Shown piece by piece: positions 6,793-13,113 of a stretch of DNA of 14,571 bases. Both the position numbers and the translations under genes were made by a program. Source of the DNA: SCTG01 sp036005325 (GTDB lineage Bacteria > Nitrospirota > Nitrospiria > Nitrospirales > NS-4); NCBI GenBank assembly GCA_036005325.1, contig DASYQR010000109.1:1-14571 (forward strand), written 5' to 3'. Under the pieces are notes generated by a model. It did not search any database and had not been told where the DNA came from. It saw only the letters and a program-made list of their open reading frames with translations. Within the stretch, counting starts at the first letter, position 1; each line of letters opens with the position of its first letter.

Positions 6793-7527
6793 ATGCCGCT
6801 TCAACGCTTCAGAGCCACAGTGTGCCGCGTCCACGACCTCACCCATGACGTGCGGGAGATCGACCTACGTCTTGTGGAGCCCCCGCAGATTGCCTTCAAG
6901 GCGGGGCAGTTTGTCTCGTTCGAGGTCGGCCGGAACGAGAAGCAGCAAGAACTCATCAGACCCTACTCGATCGCGTCGCCGCCGAGCAGCCCGGAGGTCA
7001 TCACGCTGCTGTTCAACCTGGTGCCCGGCGGGCCTGGCTCGACTTACCTCTTCAGCTTAAAGGAAGGGGACGAGACGCAATTCAAGGGCCCGGCCGGCTC
7101 GTTCCGCCTCCGCGACGACCCCGCGCGGGACCACCTCTTCGTCGCCACGGGCACCGGCATCGCTCCGATCCGTTCGATGCTGCTCGCCCTCTTCGAAAAA
7201 CAGAGTTCCGGTTCCGCAATGCTCTTTTGGGGACTCCGCACGCAGCGGGACCTCTACTATCAGGACGAGCTGGAGGCCTGGGCTCGGGCTCATTCCAAGT
7301 TCAGCTTTACCACGACGCTGTCCCGCCCGGAGAACGGCTGGTCCGGCGAGCGCGGGCGGGTCACGCGCCTCGTGGAAGAGCGGATCGTCACCGTGCAAAA
7401 CCTCTCTGTCTATCTCTGCGGGAACAGCGGCATGCTCGACGATGTGAGCGGGCTCATTCAGAAAAAAGGCCTGTGCCCTATTTATCGTGAAAAGTATTAT
7501 GATGACACCGGCGGCGAACCGGAGTAG
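6793..7527 (+). CDS. FAD/NAD(P)H-dependent oxidoreductase (FNR-like)
   Basis: A 244-residue single-chain flavin reductase of the ferredoxin-NADP+ reductase superfamily. The N-terminal FAD barrel carries RPYSIAS (56-62), the flavin-binding RxYS motif. The NAD(P) domain carries GTGIAPIRSM (120-129), FWGLRT (145-150), LCGNSGM (208-214) and the C-terminal EKYYDD (233-238). No 2Fe-2S cysteine cluster is present, so it passes electrons between pyridine nucleotide and a separate partner such as ferredoxin, flavodoxin or an oxygenase component. The partner is not evident from neighbours. It is cytoplasmic and has no Shine-Dalgarno; the start lies six bases after a TATAAT. The lemA gene follows 31 bases downstream. 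Confidence 0.9.
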   Translation: MPLQRFRATVCRVHDLTHDVREIDLRLVEPPQIAFKAGQFVSFEVGRNEKQQELIRPYSIASPPSSPEVITLLFNLVPGGPGSTYLFSLKEGDETQFKGPAGSFRLRDDPARDHLFVATGTGIAPIRSMLLALFEKQSSGSAMLFWGLRTQRDLYYQDELEAWARAHSKFSFTTTLSRPENGWSGERGRVTRLVEERIVTVQNLSVYLCGNSGMLDDVSGLIQKKGLCPIYREKYYDDTGGEPE

Positions 7528-7545
7528 CGGCGGATTCTCAATCCG

Positions 7546-7551
7546 AGGAGG
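7546..7551 (+). promoter_or_regulatory. Strong ribosome binding site of lemA
   Basis: AGGAGG at 7546-7551, seven bases before ATG 7559. It decides the lemA start, because the open frame continues upstream to 7487, overlapping the oxidoreductase gene. Confidence 0.85.
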
Positions 7552-7558
7552 GCTCGAC

Positions 7559-8155
7559 ATGCAGGTTCGACATCAGGTGACGATGGCGCTGCTGGTCATG
7601 TTGCTCATGATCGTCCCCGGCTGCGGGTACAACGACATCCAGGGGCTCGATGAAGAGACGAACGCGGCGTGGAGCGAGGTCCTCAACCAGTATCAGCGGC
7701 GGGCCGACCTGATCCCGCACCTGGTCAATGTCGTCAAGGGCTATGCGGCCCACGAGAGACAGACGCTGGAGGCCGTGACCCAGGCCCGCTCGCAGGTCGC
7801 CGGCATCAAGGCGACGCCGGAGCTGATCAAGGACCCCGAGGCGTTCAAGAAATTCCAGGCGGTGCAGGCAGATCTGTCGTCGGCCCTCGCGCGGCTGATG
7901 GTGGTCGTCGAAAAATACCCGGACCTCAAGGCCAACGAGAATTTCCGCGACCTGCAAAGCCAGCTGGAGGGCACCGAGAACCGGATCACGGTGGCGCGCA
8001 AGCGGTACATCGACAAGGTGGCCGAATACAACAAGCTGGTGCGCTTCTTCCCCACCAATTTGACCGCGAAATATCTTCTCAAAATGGACGTGAAGCCGAA
8101 CTTCACAGTGGCCGACGAAAAGGCCGTATCCAAGCCGCCGGACGTCAAGTTCTAA
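7559..8155 (+). CDS. lemA: LemA family lipoprotein
   Basis: A 198-residue LemA protein. A lipoprotein signal occupies residues 1-21, with lipobox VPGC and C22 as the lipidated residue. The family hallmark follows directly: YNDIQGLDEETNAAWSEV, then NQYQRRADLIPHLVNVVKGYA (43-63), and long amphipathic helices through about residue 165 including EGTENRITVARKRYIDKVAEYN. LemA proteins are small helical-bundle envelope proteins of unclear molecular function, often encoded beside TPM-domain proteins, exactly as here. Start chosen by the AGGAGG at 7546. Its stop TAA is immediately followed by the GTG start of the next gene, so co-translation is likely. Confidence 0.95.
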   Translation: MQVRHQVTMALLVMLLMIVPGCGYNDIQGLDEETNAAWSEVLNQYQRRADLIPHLVNVVKGYAAHERQTLEAVTQARSQVAGIKATPELIKDPEAFKKFQAVQADLSSALARLMVVVEKYPDLKANENFRDLQSQLEGTENRITVARKRYIDKVAEYNKLVRFFPTNLTAKYLLKMDVKPNFTVADEKAVSKPPDVKF

Positions 8156-9022
8156 GTGCGTCTAGTTTTTCTGCTGGCGACAGTCGCGGTGGCGGCGCTC
8201 GCCTCGTCCGCCGCCGCGCTCGAGGTCCCTCCGCTCACCGGCCGCATCGTGGATCACGCTCATCTCCTGCCCGCGGATCGCGCCGCTGCGCTGTCAGACG
8301 AGCTGGCCGCCCACGAGGCGCGCACGGGCAACCAAGTGGCACTCCTGACGTTGCCGTCCCTGGAAGGCGAGCCGCTGGAGGAATTCACCCACCGGGTGGC
8401 GACCACCTGGAGGCTCGGTCGGAAGGGAACAGACAACGGCGTGCTCATCCTCGTCGTGCCGGGCGACCGGAAGATCCGCATCGAAGTCGGCTACGGGCTC
8501 GAAGGTACGCTGACCGATGTGAAGTCCTCCCGCATCATCCGCGAGGAAATGGCGCCCCGGTTTAGGACGGGGGATTTCGCCGGAGGAATCACAGCCGGCG
8601 TCAAGGCCGTCCTGGGCACGATCGAAGGCACCTACCAGCCTCCCCCGCGAAAAACGGTCCCAGCCGGCAATTCAGCCGAGAGCGCTTTGGGTATGTTCTT
8701 TGTGGCGGTCGTGGTCGGCATCCTGACGGCTGCCATCATCGGCCATCACTGGAAGGGCAGCTCCATCGGGAGCGTGATGGCGCTGGTTCTCGCGCTCTCG
8801 TCCGGACTGATCCTCGCACTTGCGGCCGCCGCGATCGTGCTAGTCTTCACGCTGTTGCTGGGGACCATGGCAACCGGCGGAGGACGAAGCGCTTACAGCG
8901 GGTGGAGTGGCGGCTTCGGCGGGTTTGCTGGCGGCGGATTTTCCGGCGGGGGGTTCGGCGGAGGAGGGTTCAGCGGAGGCGGGGGAGGCTTCGGGGGCGG
9001 CGGCGCGTCCGGAAATTGGTGA
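8156..9022 (+). CDS. YgcG-like TPM-domain protein, Gly-rich tail
   Basis: A 288-residue protein starting at GTG 8156, directly abutting the lemA stop. A Sec signal peptide (about 1-21) is followed by the TPM domain (about 26-155), including GRIVDHAHLL, TGNQVALLTLPSLEG and the conserved block KGTDNGVLILVVPGDRKIRI with EVGYGLEG. Two hydrophobic segments come next (about 178-196 and 205-236), then a low-complexity tail of Gly, Phe and Ser (247-288) ending in SGNW. This order is typical of YgcG/TPM proteins that sit with LemA. TPM domains resemble the Psb32/TLP18.3 fold, for which phosphatase or repair roles are reported; the role here is unproven. The tail DNA is GGC/GGA repetitive. Confidence 0.92.
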   Translation: MRLVFLLATVAVAALASSAAALEVPPLTGRIVDHAHLLPADRAAALSDELAAHEARTGNQVALLTLPSLEGEPLEEFTHRVATTWRLGRKGTDNGVLILVVPGDRKIRIEVGYGLEGTLTDVKSSRIIREEMAPRFRTGDFAGGITAGVKAVLGTIEGTYQPPPRKTVPAGNSAESALGMFFVAVVVGILTAAIIGHHWKGSSIGSVMALVLALSSGLILALAAAAIVLVFTLLLGTMATGGGRSAYSGWSGGFGGFAGGGFSGGGFGGGGFSGGGGGFGGGGASGNW

Positions 9023-9670
9023 ATGAACATGTTCTCGGCCGAGGATCTTCGAAAAATCCATGACGCGGTGCAGGCCGAGGAACGGCGGACGCGGGGCGAG
9101 ATCGTCCCCATGGTGGTACCATCGTCCGCCCGGTATCGCGAAGTAAGCTATCTCGCAGGTCTCGCGACGGCCCTCATCGTGCTGACCGCCCTGCTGACGT
9201 TCGAGCATGGGTGGGGGCAATATGCGTGGCAAGCGCACCATCCTGCCTGGATCGTGCTCGGCGTGGTACTGGCCTATGCCGTCGGGCATTGGGCTGGAAC
9301 CTTCCCCCCATTCATAAGATTCTTCACCACGAACGGGCGGATGGCCTTCAAGGTGCGCCGGCGCGCCGAACTGGCGTTCTATGAACACGGTCTGCACAGG
9401 ACGCGGGAGGGTACCGGCATTCTGCTCATGGCCTCACTGCTGGAGCATCGCGTGCAGATACTCGCCGACAAGGCCCTCCATGACAGGGTCCCCCCCGGCA
9501 CCTGGGACAGTATCGTGCGAGACATGATCCAGGGGATCAAAGACGGCCGCCCGACCGAGGCCTTCTGCCAGGCGATCGCCCGCTGCGGCGACCTGCTCGC
9601 GCAACATTTTCCCGCGCGCCCAGGCGACAACCCCGATGAATTGTCCGACAATCTGATCCAGGAGAAGTGA
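9023..9670 (+). CDS. TPM-domain membrane protein
   Basis: A 215-residue protein. ATG 9023 follows the preceding stop with no gap; ATG 9029 two codons later is an alternative start. The N-terminal helix (FSAEDLRKIHDAVQAEERRT, with GEIVPMVV after it) begins a TPM domain that is interrupted by two membrane spans (about 41-62 and 74-93). The cytoplasmic part continues with RRAELAFYEHGLHRTREGTGILLMASLLEHRVQILAD, the typical TPM core. It lacks a cleavable signal and a Gly-rich tail, so it differs from its upstream neighbour. Third gene of the lemA-TPM-TPM set, probably membrane-associated with the other two. It ends two bases from the convergent DUF2914 gene, with no terminator between. Confidence 0.88.
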   Translation: MNMFSAEDLRKIHDAVQAEERRTRGEIVPMVVPSSARYREVSYLAGLATALIVLTALLTFEHGWGQYAWQAHHPAWIVLGVVLAYAVGHWAGTFPPFIRFFTTNGRMAFKVRRRAELAFYEHGLHRTREGTGILLMASLLEHRVQILADKALHDRVPPGTWDSIVRDMIQGIKDGRPTEAFCQAIARCGDLLAQHFPARPGDNPDELSDNLIQEK

Positions 9671-9672
9671 GG

Positions 9673-10779
9673 TCAGTAGGTGATGGAGTCGAGCTCGAGC
9701 GGGACTCCGCCCGGCTCCTCCACCCGGAAGCTGACGCGACCGATAACGCGGCCCTCCGCCGTCTCCGCATCCACACGCCAGTCCCCCGGCAGGACATGCT
9801 GCTTGATGGTATAGCCTCGGTAGCCTCCCTCGCGCCCGCCCGAAATCGTGAAACCGATCCGGTCTGTCATCGAGAAACCATGACGGCCGGGCGGCCGGTA
9901 TTGCCAACGATGGTAGATCGTCGTGTGAAGATCGACGGGCGCGAACACAGCGGTAAAGCAATAGGCGGGGTCCGCGCCCCGAAAAGGATCGTCTGAGCGC
10001 TTCCAGAACTGGTACCACGCGCCCTGTTCGAACATCAGGTGGTAGGTTCCGTCGGCCTTGGTGATGTTGTGGTAGACCCCGCCGAACTTCATGGAGAGCG
10101 GCACCGGCGGGATCCAGTTGAGGAAATAGAAGCCCACCAGGAGCCCGATCAGCCCGAGCGCCGGTAAGCCGGTCCACAGGGCTTCCCGCTGTAATCCGTC
10201 CGCGGTGCCCCGATAGACCAGCCGCATCACTCCCACCGTCACGGCGGCGCTCAGGCAAGCGCCGAACAGAAACACCCACGTGTTCATCCACCCGGTCAGT
10301 ACCGGCAGGAAGAATGTGAAGAAGCTGAAGACGACGAGCGCGTAGAGGCTGAACAGCAGGCGCAGGTTGGAGAGGCGGTCGTGCAGGAGTTCGTTCCCCA
10401 CCAGCAGGGCGACAAGCAGGCCGAAGAAGACGGCGGTGGCGGTCAGCGAGGCGCTCTGCGAGTAGAAGATGGTGTAGGCACTGAACAGCCCGCCCAGCAG
10501 GAACTGGATGGCATGGGGATAGTGTGGCTGCGCGCGGGCGATCAACGACTTGACGTGCCCCGGAACAACCGTCGCGTCAATCGTGGTCCTCCCCAGATCG
10601 GCGCGCGCGGTCAGGACGATCAACCCGCCCAGTAGGCTCAAATAGAGAAACAGGATCAGGTTATCCAGCAGACTGTCAATGCGGGTGAGCGTGACGCCAT
10701 CGTAGGTCACGCCGGCCAGGAAAAAAACGACCGGTAACAGGGGCTTGGAGAAGGCGGCGCGGAGCCTGGCTGCGGTCAC
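9673..10779 (-). CDS. DUF2914 domain membrane protein
   Basis: A 368-residue protein with several membrane helices in the first 225 residues (clear ones near 14-26, 39-57, 90-106, 110-128, 140-161, 165-186, 203-222) and a soluble C-terminal DUF2914 domain at about 275-352. The domain shows TAVFAPVDLHTTIYHRWQYRP, then IGFTISGGREGGYRGYTIK and PGDWRVDAETAEGRVIGRVSF, the Trp/Gly-rich pattern I associate with DUF2914. Function of the family is not established. It starts with GTG at 10779, overlapping the stop of the upstream 62-residue gene (GTGA), with no Shine-Dalgarno, so translational coupling is likely. Confidence 0.88.
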   Translation of the reverse strand: MTAARLRAAFSKPLLPVVFFLAGVTYDGVTLTRIDSLLDNLILFLYLSLLGGLIVLTARADLGRTTIDATVVPGHVKSLIARAQPHYPHAIQFLLGGLFSAYTIFYSQSASLTATAVFFGLLVALLVGNELLHDRLSNLRLLFSLYALVVFSFFTFFLPVLTGWMNTWVFLFGACLSAAVTVGVMRLVYRGTADGLQREALWTGLPALGLIGLLVGFYFLNWIPPVPLSMKFGGVYHNITKADGTYHLMFEQGAWYQFWKRSDDPFRGADPAYCFTAVFAPVDLHTTIYHRWQYRPPGRHGFSMTDRIGFTISGGREGGYRGYTIKQHVLPGDWRVDAETAEGRVIGRVSFRVEEPGGVPLELDSITY

Positions 10780-10964
10780 TCAAACTCGACGGGAGTGATG
10801 TTATAGGTGAGTTCCAGGCCAAATTCATCGATCAGCTCGTTGGCCGTCTCGTTTCCGAGGGAGGACCGGGTCTCGCTGATGACGAGGTCGATCATGGGCG
10901 CGGCCTGCGGGCCGAATTGATCGATCGCCGACTGGATCCGGCACCGGGCTTCGTCCGTCGTCAT
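10776..10964 (-). CDS. Hypothetical 62-residue acidic protein
   Basis: A small soluble protein reading MTTDEARCRIQSAIDQFG, then QAAPMIDLVISETRSSLGNE and ETANELIDEFGLEL. It is predominantly helical and acidic, with one cysteine (C8) and no signal or membrane segment. Its stop overlaps the start of the DUF2914 gene by GTGA, and it starts 15 bases after the exported 95-residue gene. The packing on both sides supports a real gene in a three-gene operon. No family recognised and no clear Shine-Dalgarno. Confidence 0.7.
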   Translation of the reverse strand: MTTDEARCRIQSAIDQFGPQAAPMIDLVISETRSSLGNETANELIDEFGLELTYNITPVEFE

Positions 10965-10979
10965 GGGTACGCTAGCGCT

Positions 10980-11267
10980 CTACTTCTTATCCTCGTTCTT
11001 ATCCTTGGTGACCGCCTTCTTTACGGTGTCGGCGGCCTTGCTGGATCCTTCCGTGATGGCCTTCTCGACCGGTTCCATCACTTTCTGGATGGCCTTGCCC
11101 ATTTCCTGGAATCCATGATCCAGGTCCTTCTTGGCCTCATCGAGCTTGTCCTTTGACGACGTCTTCTGCTCATCAGCCGAGGACGGCGTCACGAATCCGG
11201 CCCCAGGCAGACAGAGAAGAACGAAGGCCAGCGCCCAGCCCGCATATCGCGAAGATGATCGTACCAT
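10980..11267 (-). CDS. Small exported Lys/Glu-rich helical protein
   Basis: A 95-residue protein with a Sec signal peptide (residues 1-31, WALAFVLLCLPGAGF core, cleavage probably after SSA). The mature part is almost all charged amphipathic helix: KLDEAKKDLDHGFQEMGKAI, then QKVMEPVEKAITEGSSKAAD and TVKKAVTKDKNEDKK. The pattern recalls LEA-like or apolipoprotein-like helices, but I cannot assign it. First gene of the minus-strand trio with the 62-residue protein and DUF2914. No Shine-Dalgarno: the ATG is six bases after a possible -10, so the message may be leaderless. Confidence 0.78.
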   Translation of the reverse strand: MVRSSSRYAGWALAFVLLCLPGAGFVTPSSADEQKTSSKDKLDEAKKDLDHGFQEMGKAIQKVMEPVEKAITEGSSKAADTVKKAVTKDKNEDKK

Positions 11268-11273
11268 TTTGCT

Positions 11274-11282
11274 AGTTTATCA
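11274..11282 (-). promoter_or_regulatory. Possible extended -10 for the exported-protein operon
   Basis: On the minus strand TGA-TAAACT (11282-11274) matches an extended -10 with four of six hexamer positions. The ATG at 11267 follows after six bases. No good -35 is seen. It lies back to back with the promoter of the HTH-MBL gene. Confidence 0.4.
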
Positions 11283-11285
11283 CGA

Positions 11286-11314
11286 TTGCCCAGGCCGCCG
11301 CCATTGGCTATGAT
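11286..11314 (+). promoter_or_regulatory. Promoter of the HTH-MBL gene
   Basis: TTGCCC (11286-11291), a 17-bp spacer and TATGAT (11309-11314) form a good sigma-70-type promoter. Transcription would start near 11321, leaving about nine bases before ATG 11330 and no room for a Shine-Dalgarno. Confidence 0.6.
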
Positions 11315-11329
11315 GCGTGCTGAATACTC

Positions 11330-12160
11330 ATGCTGGAAGACGAATTCTGCGACATCATCAAGAAGGCGCGCAACGGCCAAGGGCTCAGCCTCGACAAGGT
11401 CGCCGCGACATCAGGACTGGGCGCGCCGGTGCTGCGCGAGTTCGAAGCCGGACGGCGCGCCCCCACGCGCGAGGAAGCCCTGGCGGTCGCCGCCGCGCTC
11501 TCGCTTGATGGCCCCAAGTTGGCGGCCATCGCCTGCGACCACTGGCATCCGGCTCATCCATCACACCACACGGCTCGGGACGTGGTCGCGGTCCACGGCG
11601 ACATCGGCGGCTACGAGGTCAAGGGCTACCTCTTCTTCGATCCCGCCACGCGCGAGGCCGCCATGATCGACAGCGGCTACAATCCCGAGGCCATGCTCCA
11701 GTCCATCGAGCGGGAACGCCTCAGGCTCATCGCCATCTGCCTGACGCACGGCCACGCCGACCATGCGGGCGGCATCGACGCGATTCTGGCTCGTTACAAG
11801 GTGCCGGTGTACATCGGAGAGGGCGACTGGGATCTGCTGGGGTGGCAGCCGCCGATCGCCTTGCGGAAGTTTGTGCGCGACGGCGAGGCGCTTCGAGTCG
11901 GGGGAGCGGAACTCAAGTTTGTGACGACTCCCGGCCACACGCCGGGTGGAGTGTGCTACCGGGCGAACGAGTACTGCTTCGTGGGGGACACGCTCTTTGC
12001 CGGCTCCATCGGGCGGGCCAATCCATCAACGCTGTACCCCGCCCATCTCGAAAGCGTCAGGAAGCGGGTGCTGACGCTCCCCGACCACTGTATTCTGTTT
12101 CCCGGCCACGGCCCCGCCACCACGGTGCGCGAAGAAAAAGACCACAACCCGTTCGGGTAG
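11330..12160 (+). CDS. HTH (XRE)-metallo-beta-lactamase fusion
   Basis: A 276-residue two-domain protein. Residues 7-60 read as an XRE/Cro-type helix-turn-helix (KKARNGQGLSLDKVAATSGL, then LREFEAGRRAPTREEALAVA and AALSLD). Residues 85-275 are a metallo-beta-lactamase fold close to glyoxalase II/GloB-like hydrolases: THGHADHAGG (H140, H142, D144, H145), PGHTPGG (H203), GDTLFAGSIGRAN (D220) and PGHGP (H260). All ligands for two metals are present, so hydrolase activity on a thioester or similar ester is likely. An N-terminal DNA-binding-type domain on a GloB-like enzyme is unusual and could mean autoregulation, metabolite-sensed repression or merely a protein-binding module. The MBL part is certain; the HTH call rests on pattern. 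It has its own promoter. Confidence 0.9.
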   Translation: MLEDEFCDIIKKARNGQGLSLDKVAATSGLGAPVLREFEAGRRAPTREEALAVAAALSLDGPKLAAIACDHWHPAHPSHHTARDVVAVHGDIGGYEVKGYLFFDPATREAAMIDSGYNPEAMLQSIERERLRLIAICLTHGHADHAGGIDAILARYKVPVYIGEGDWDLLGWQPPIALRKFVRDGEALRVGGAELKFVTTPGHTPGGVCYRANEYCFVGDTLFAGSIGRANPSTLYPAHLESVRKRVLTLPDHCILFPGHGPATTVREEKDHNPFG

Positions 12161-12218
12161 GGGCAACCCCCCGTGGTTGCCCATCTCGAAGGGCAGGCAC
12201 AGGGGCCTGCCCCCTACC
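12156..12218. repeat. REP-like double hairpin between convergent genes
   Basis: Two perfect hairpins in tandem: GGGCAACC 12161-12168 with GGTTGCCC 12175-12182 (6-nt loop CCCCGT), and GGGCAGGC 12191-12198 with GCCTGCCC 12205-12212 (6-nt loop ACAGGG). In addition the ends pair: GGTAGGGGCA 12156-12165 is complementary to TGCCCCCTACC 12208-12218 with one bulged C. So the whole unit is an inverted repeat with alternative folds. It fills the gap between the HTH-MBL stop and the inositol monophosphatase stop. It may act as a bidirectional terminator, although no U-tract follows directly. The shape resembles dispersed REP-type palindromes. Confidence 0.7.
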
Positions 12219-12998
12219 TCATTCTTCCGCCAGCACCTCGAGCATCGCCTGGTGCACGAGCCCGTTGGACGCGAGGGTTTCCTTGCCGTAGATGGAAAAG
12301 GCCTTACCCGCGAAGTCGGTGATGCGCCCGCCGGCCTCGGTGACGATCAGGCTCCCGGCCGCCACGTCCCACGGGTGCAGGTACAATTCCCAAAACCCAT
12401 CCACGCGGCCTGCGGCCACGTAGCACAGATCAATGGCGGCGGACCCCGTCCGTCGGAGCCCCTGGGCCCGCAGGGCGAACCGCGAGAAATGGGTCAGGTT
12501 GCTCTGGCGACCTTCCCGGTCGTACGCGAAGCCGGTCACGACCAGAGCCTGGTCGAGCGTGACCGCCTTGGACACGTGGATCCGCTCGCCGTTGAGGAAC
12601 GCGCCCTTGCCGGCTTCCGCCTCAAAGAGCTCCTGGCGGAGCGGGTCATACACCACACCGAGAACGATGCGACCCTCCGCTTCCAGGCCAATCGACACAC
12701 AGAACGCCGGAAACCCGTGCGCGAAGTTCGTGGTCCCGTCCAGCGGGTCCACAATCCACCGGTACGGCGACGGCTTCTGGGAGCCTTCACCCCCCTCTTC
12801 AGCGAGAATGCGGTGGTCCGGGAACGCTTTGCTCAGCGCTTCGACGATCGCCTGCTCGGACCGGCGGTCCACGTCGGTGACCAGGTTCGTCGTCGCGCCC
12901 TGCTTGTAGTCCACACGAAACTCGGTGCGAGAGGCGTCCGCGATGATCTTGCCGGCCTGCTGCGCCGCCGCCACCGCCACCATCCTGAAATCCGACAT
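12219..12998 (-). CDS. suhB: Inositol-1-monophosphatase family protein
   Basis: A 259-residue Mg2+-dependent phosphatase of the IMPase/SuhB family. Metal ligands are visible at the usual places: E67 in ILAEEGG, D84 and D87 in WIVDPLDGTTNFAHGFP, and D211 in HPWDVAAGSLIVTEAGG. It should hydrolyse inositol phosphates or related sugar/nucleotide phosphates in the cytoplasm; bacterial members also include histidinol-phosphatase and a 30S/rRNA-transcription role for E. coli SuhB, so the symbol is by similarity only. I chose ATG 12998 (MSDFRMVAVA) because GAGGGAG sits just upstream. A GTG at 13025 in the same frame would overlap the -10 box. Transcribed away from the binding-protein gene. Confidence 0.93.
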   Translation of the reverse strand: MSDFRMVAVAAAQQAGKIIADASRTEFRVDYKQGATTNLVTDVDRRSEQAIVEALSKAFPDHRILAEEGGEGSQKPSPYRWIVDPLDGTTNFAHGFPAFCVSIGLEAEGRIVLGVVYDPLRQELFEAEAGKGAFLNGERIHVSKAVTLDQALVVTGFAYDREGRQSNLTHFSRFALRAQGLRRTGSAAIDLCYVAAGRVDGFWELYLHPWDVAAGSLIVTEAGGRITDFAGKAFSIYGKETLASNGLVHQAMLEVLAEE

Positions 12999-13023
12999 GT
13001 GCTCCCTCTTCGGGTCTTTCCGC

Positions 13024-13050
13024 ACTATACCACAGGCCTGCGATTGACAA
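13024..13050 (-). promoter_or_regulatory. suhB promoter
   Basis: On the minus strand TATAGT (13029-13024) preceded by TGG is an extended -10. TTGTCA (13050-13045) lies 15 bp upstream, a short spacer. The -35 shares its bases with the -35 of the divergent binding-protein promoter. Confidence 0.5.
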
Positions 13051-13072
13051 CCCTCTTCGCCCGGCCTATTGT
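13044..13072 (+). promoter_or_regulatory. Promoter of the substrate-binding protein gene
   Basis: TTGACA (13044-13049, perfect -35), a 17-bp spacer and TATTGT (13067-13072). Transcription near 13079 would give a leader of about 35 bases that includes a full Shine-Dalgarno. This is the strongest promoter in the window by match to consensus. Confidence 0.7.
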
Positions 13073-13099
13073 GCGGGCTGTTTCAGAGACGAACTTCAC

Positions 13100-13105
13100 A
13101 GGAGG
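13100..13105 (+). promoter_or_regulatory. Strong ribosome binding site of the binding protein
   Basis: AGGAGG eight bases before ATG 13114. It fixes the start at 13114, although the frame is open back to 13069, where it would overlap the -10 box. Confidence 0.85.
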
Positions 13106-13113
13106 TTTATCCC

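Noticed and set aside
8894..9019. GGC/GGA-rich repetitive DNA, considered as a separate repeat element
   Set aside because: It encodes the Gly/Phe/Ser tail usual for YgcG-type TPM proteins and is explained by that gene.
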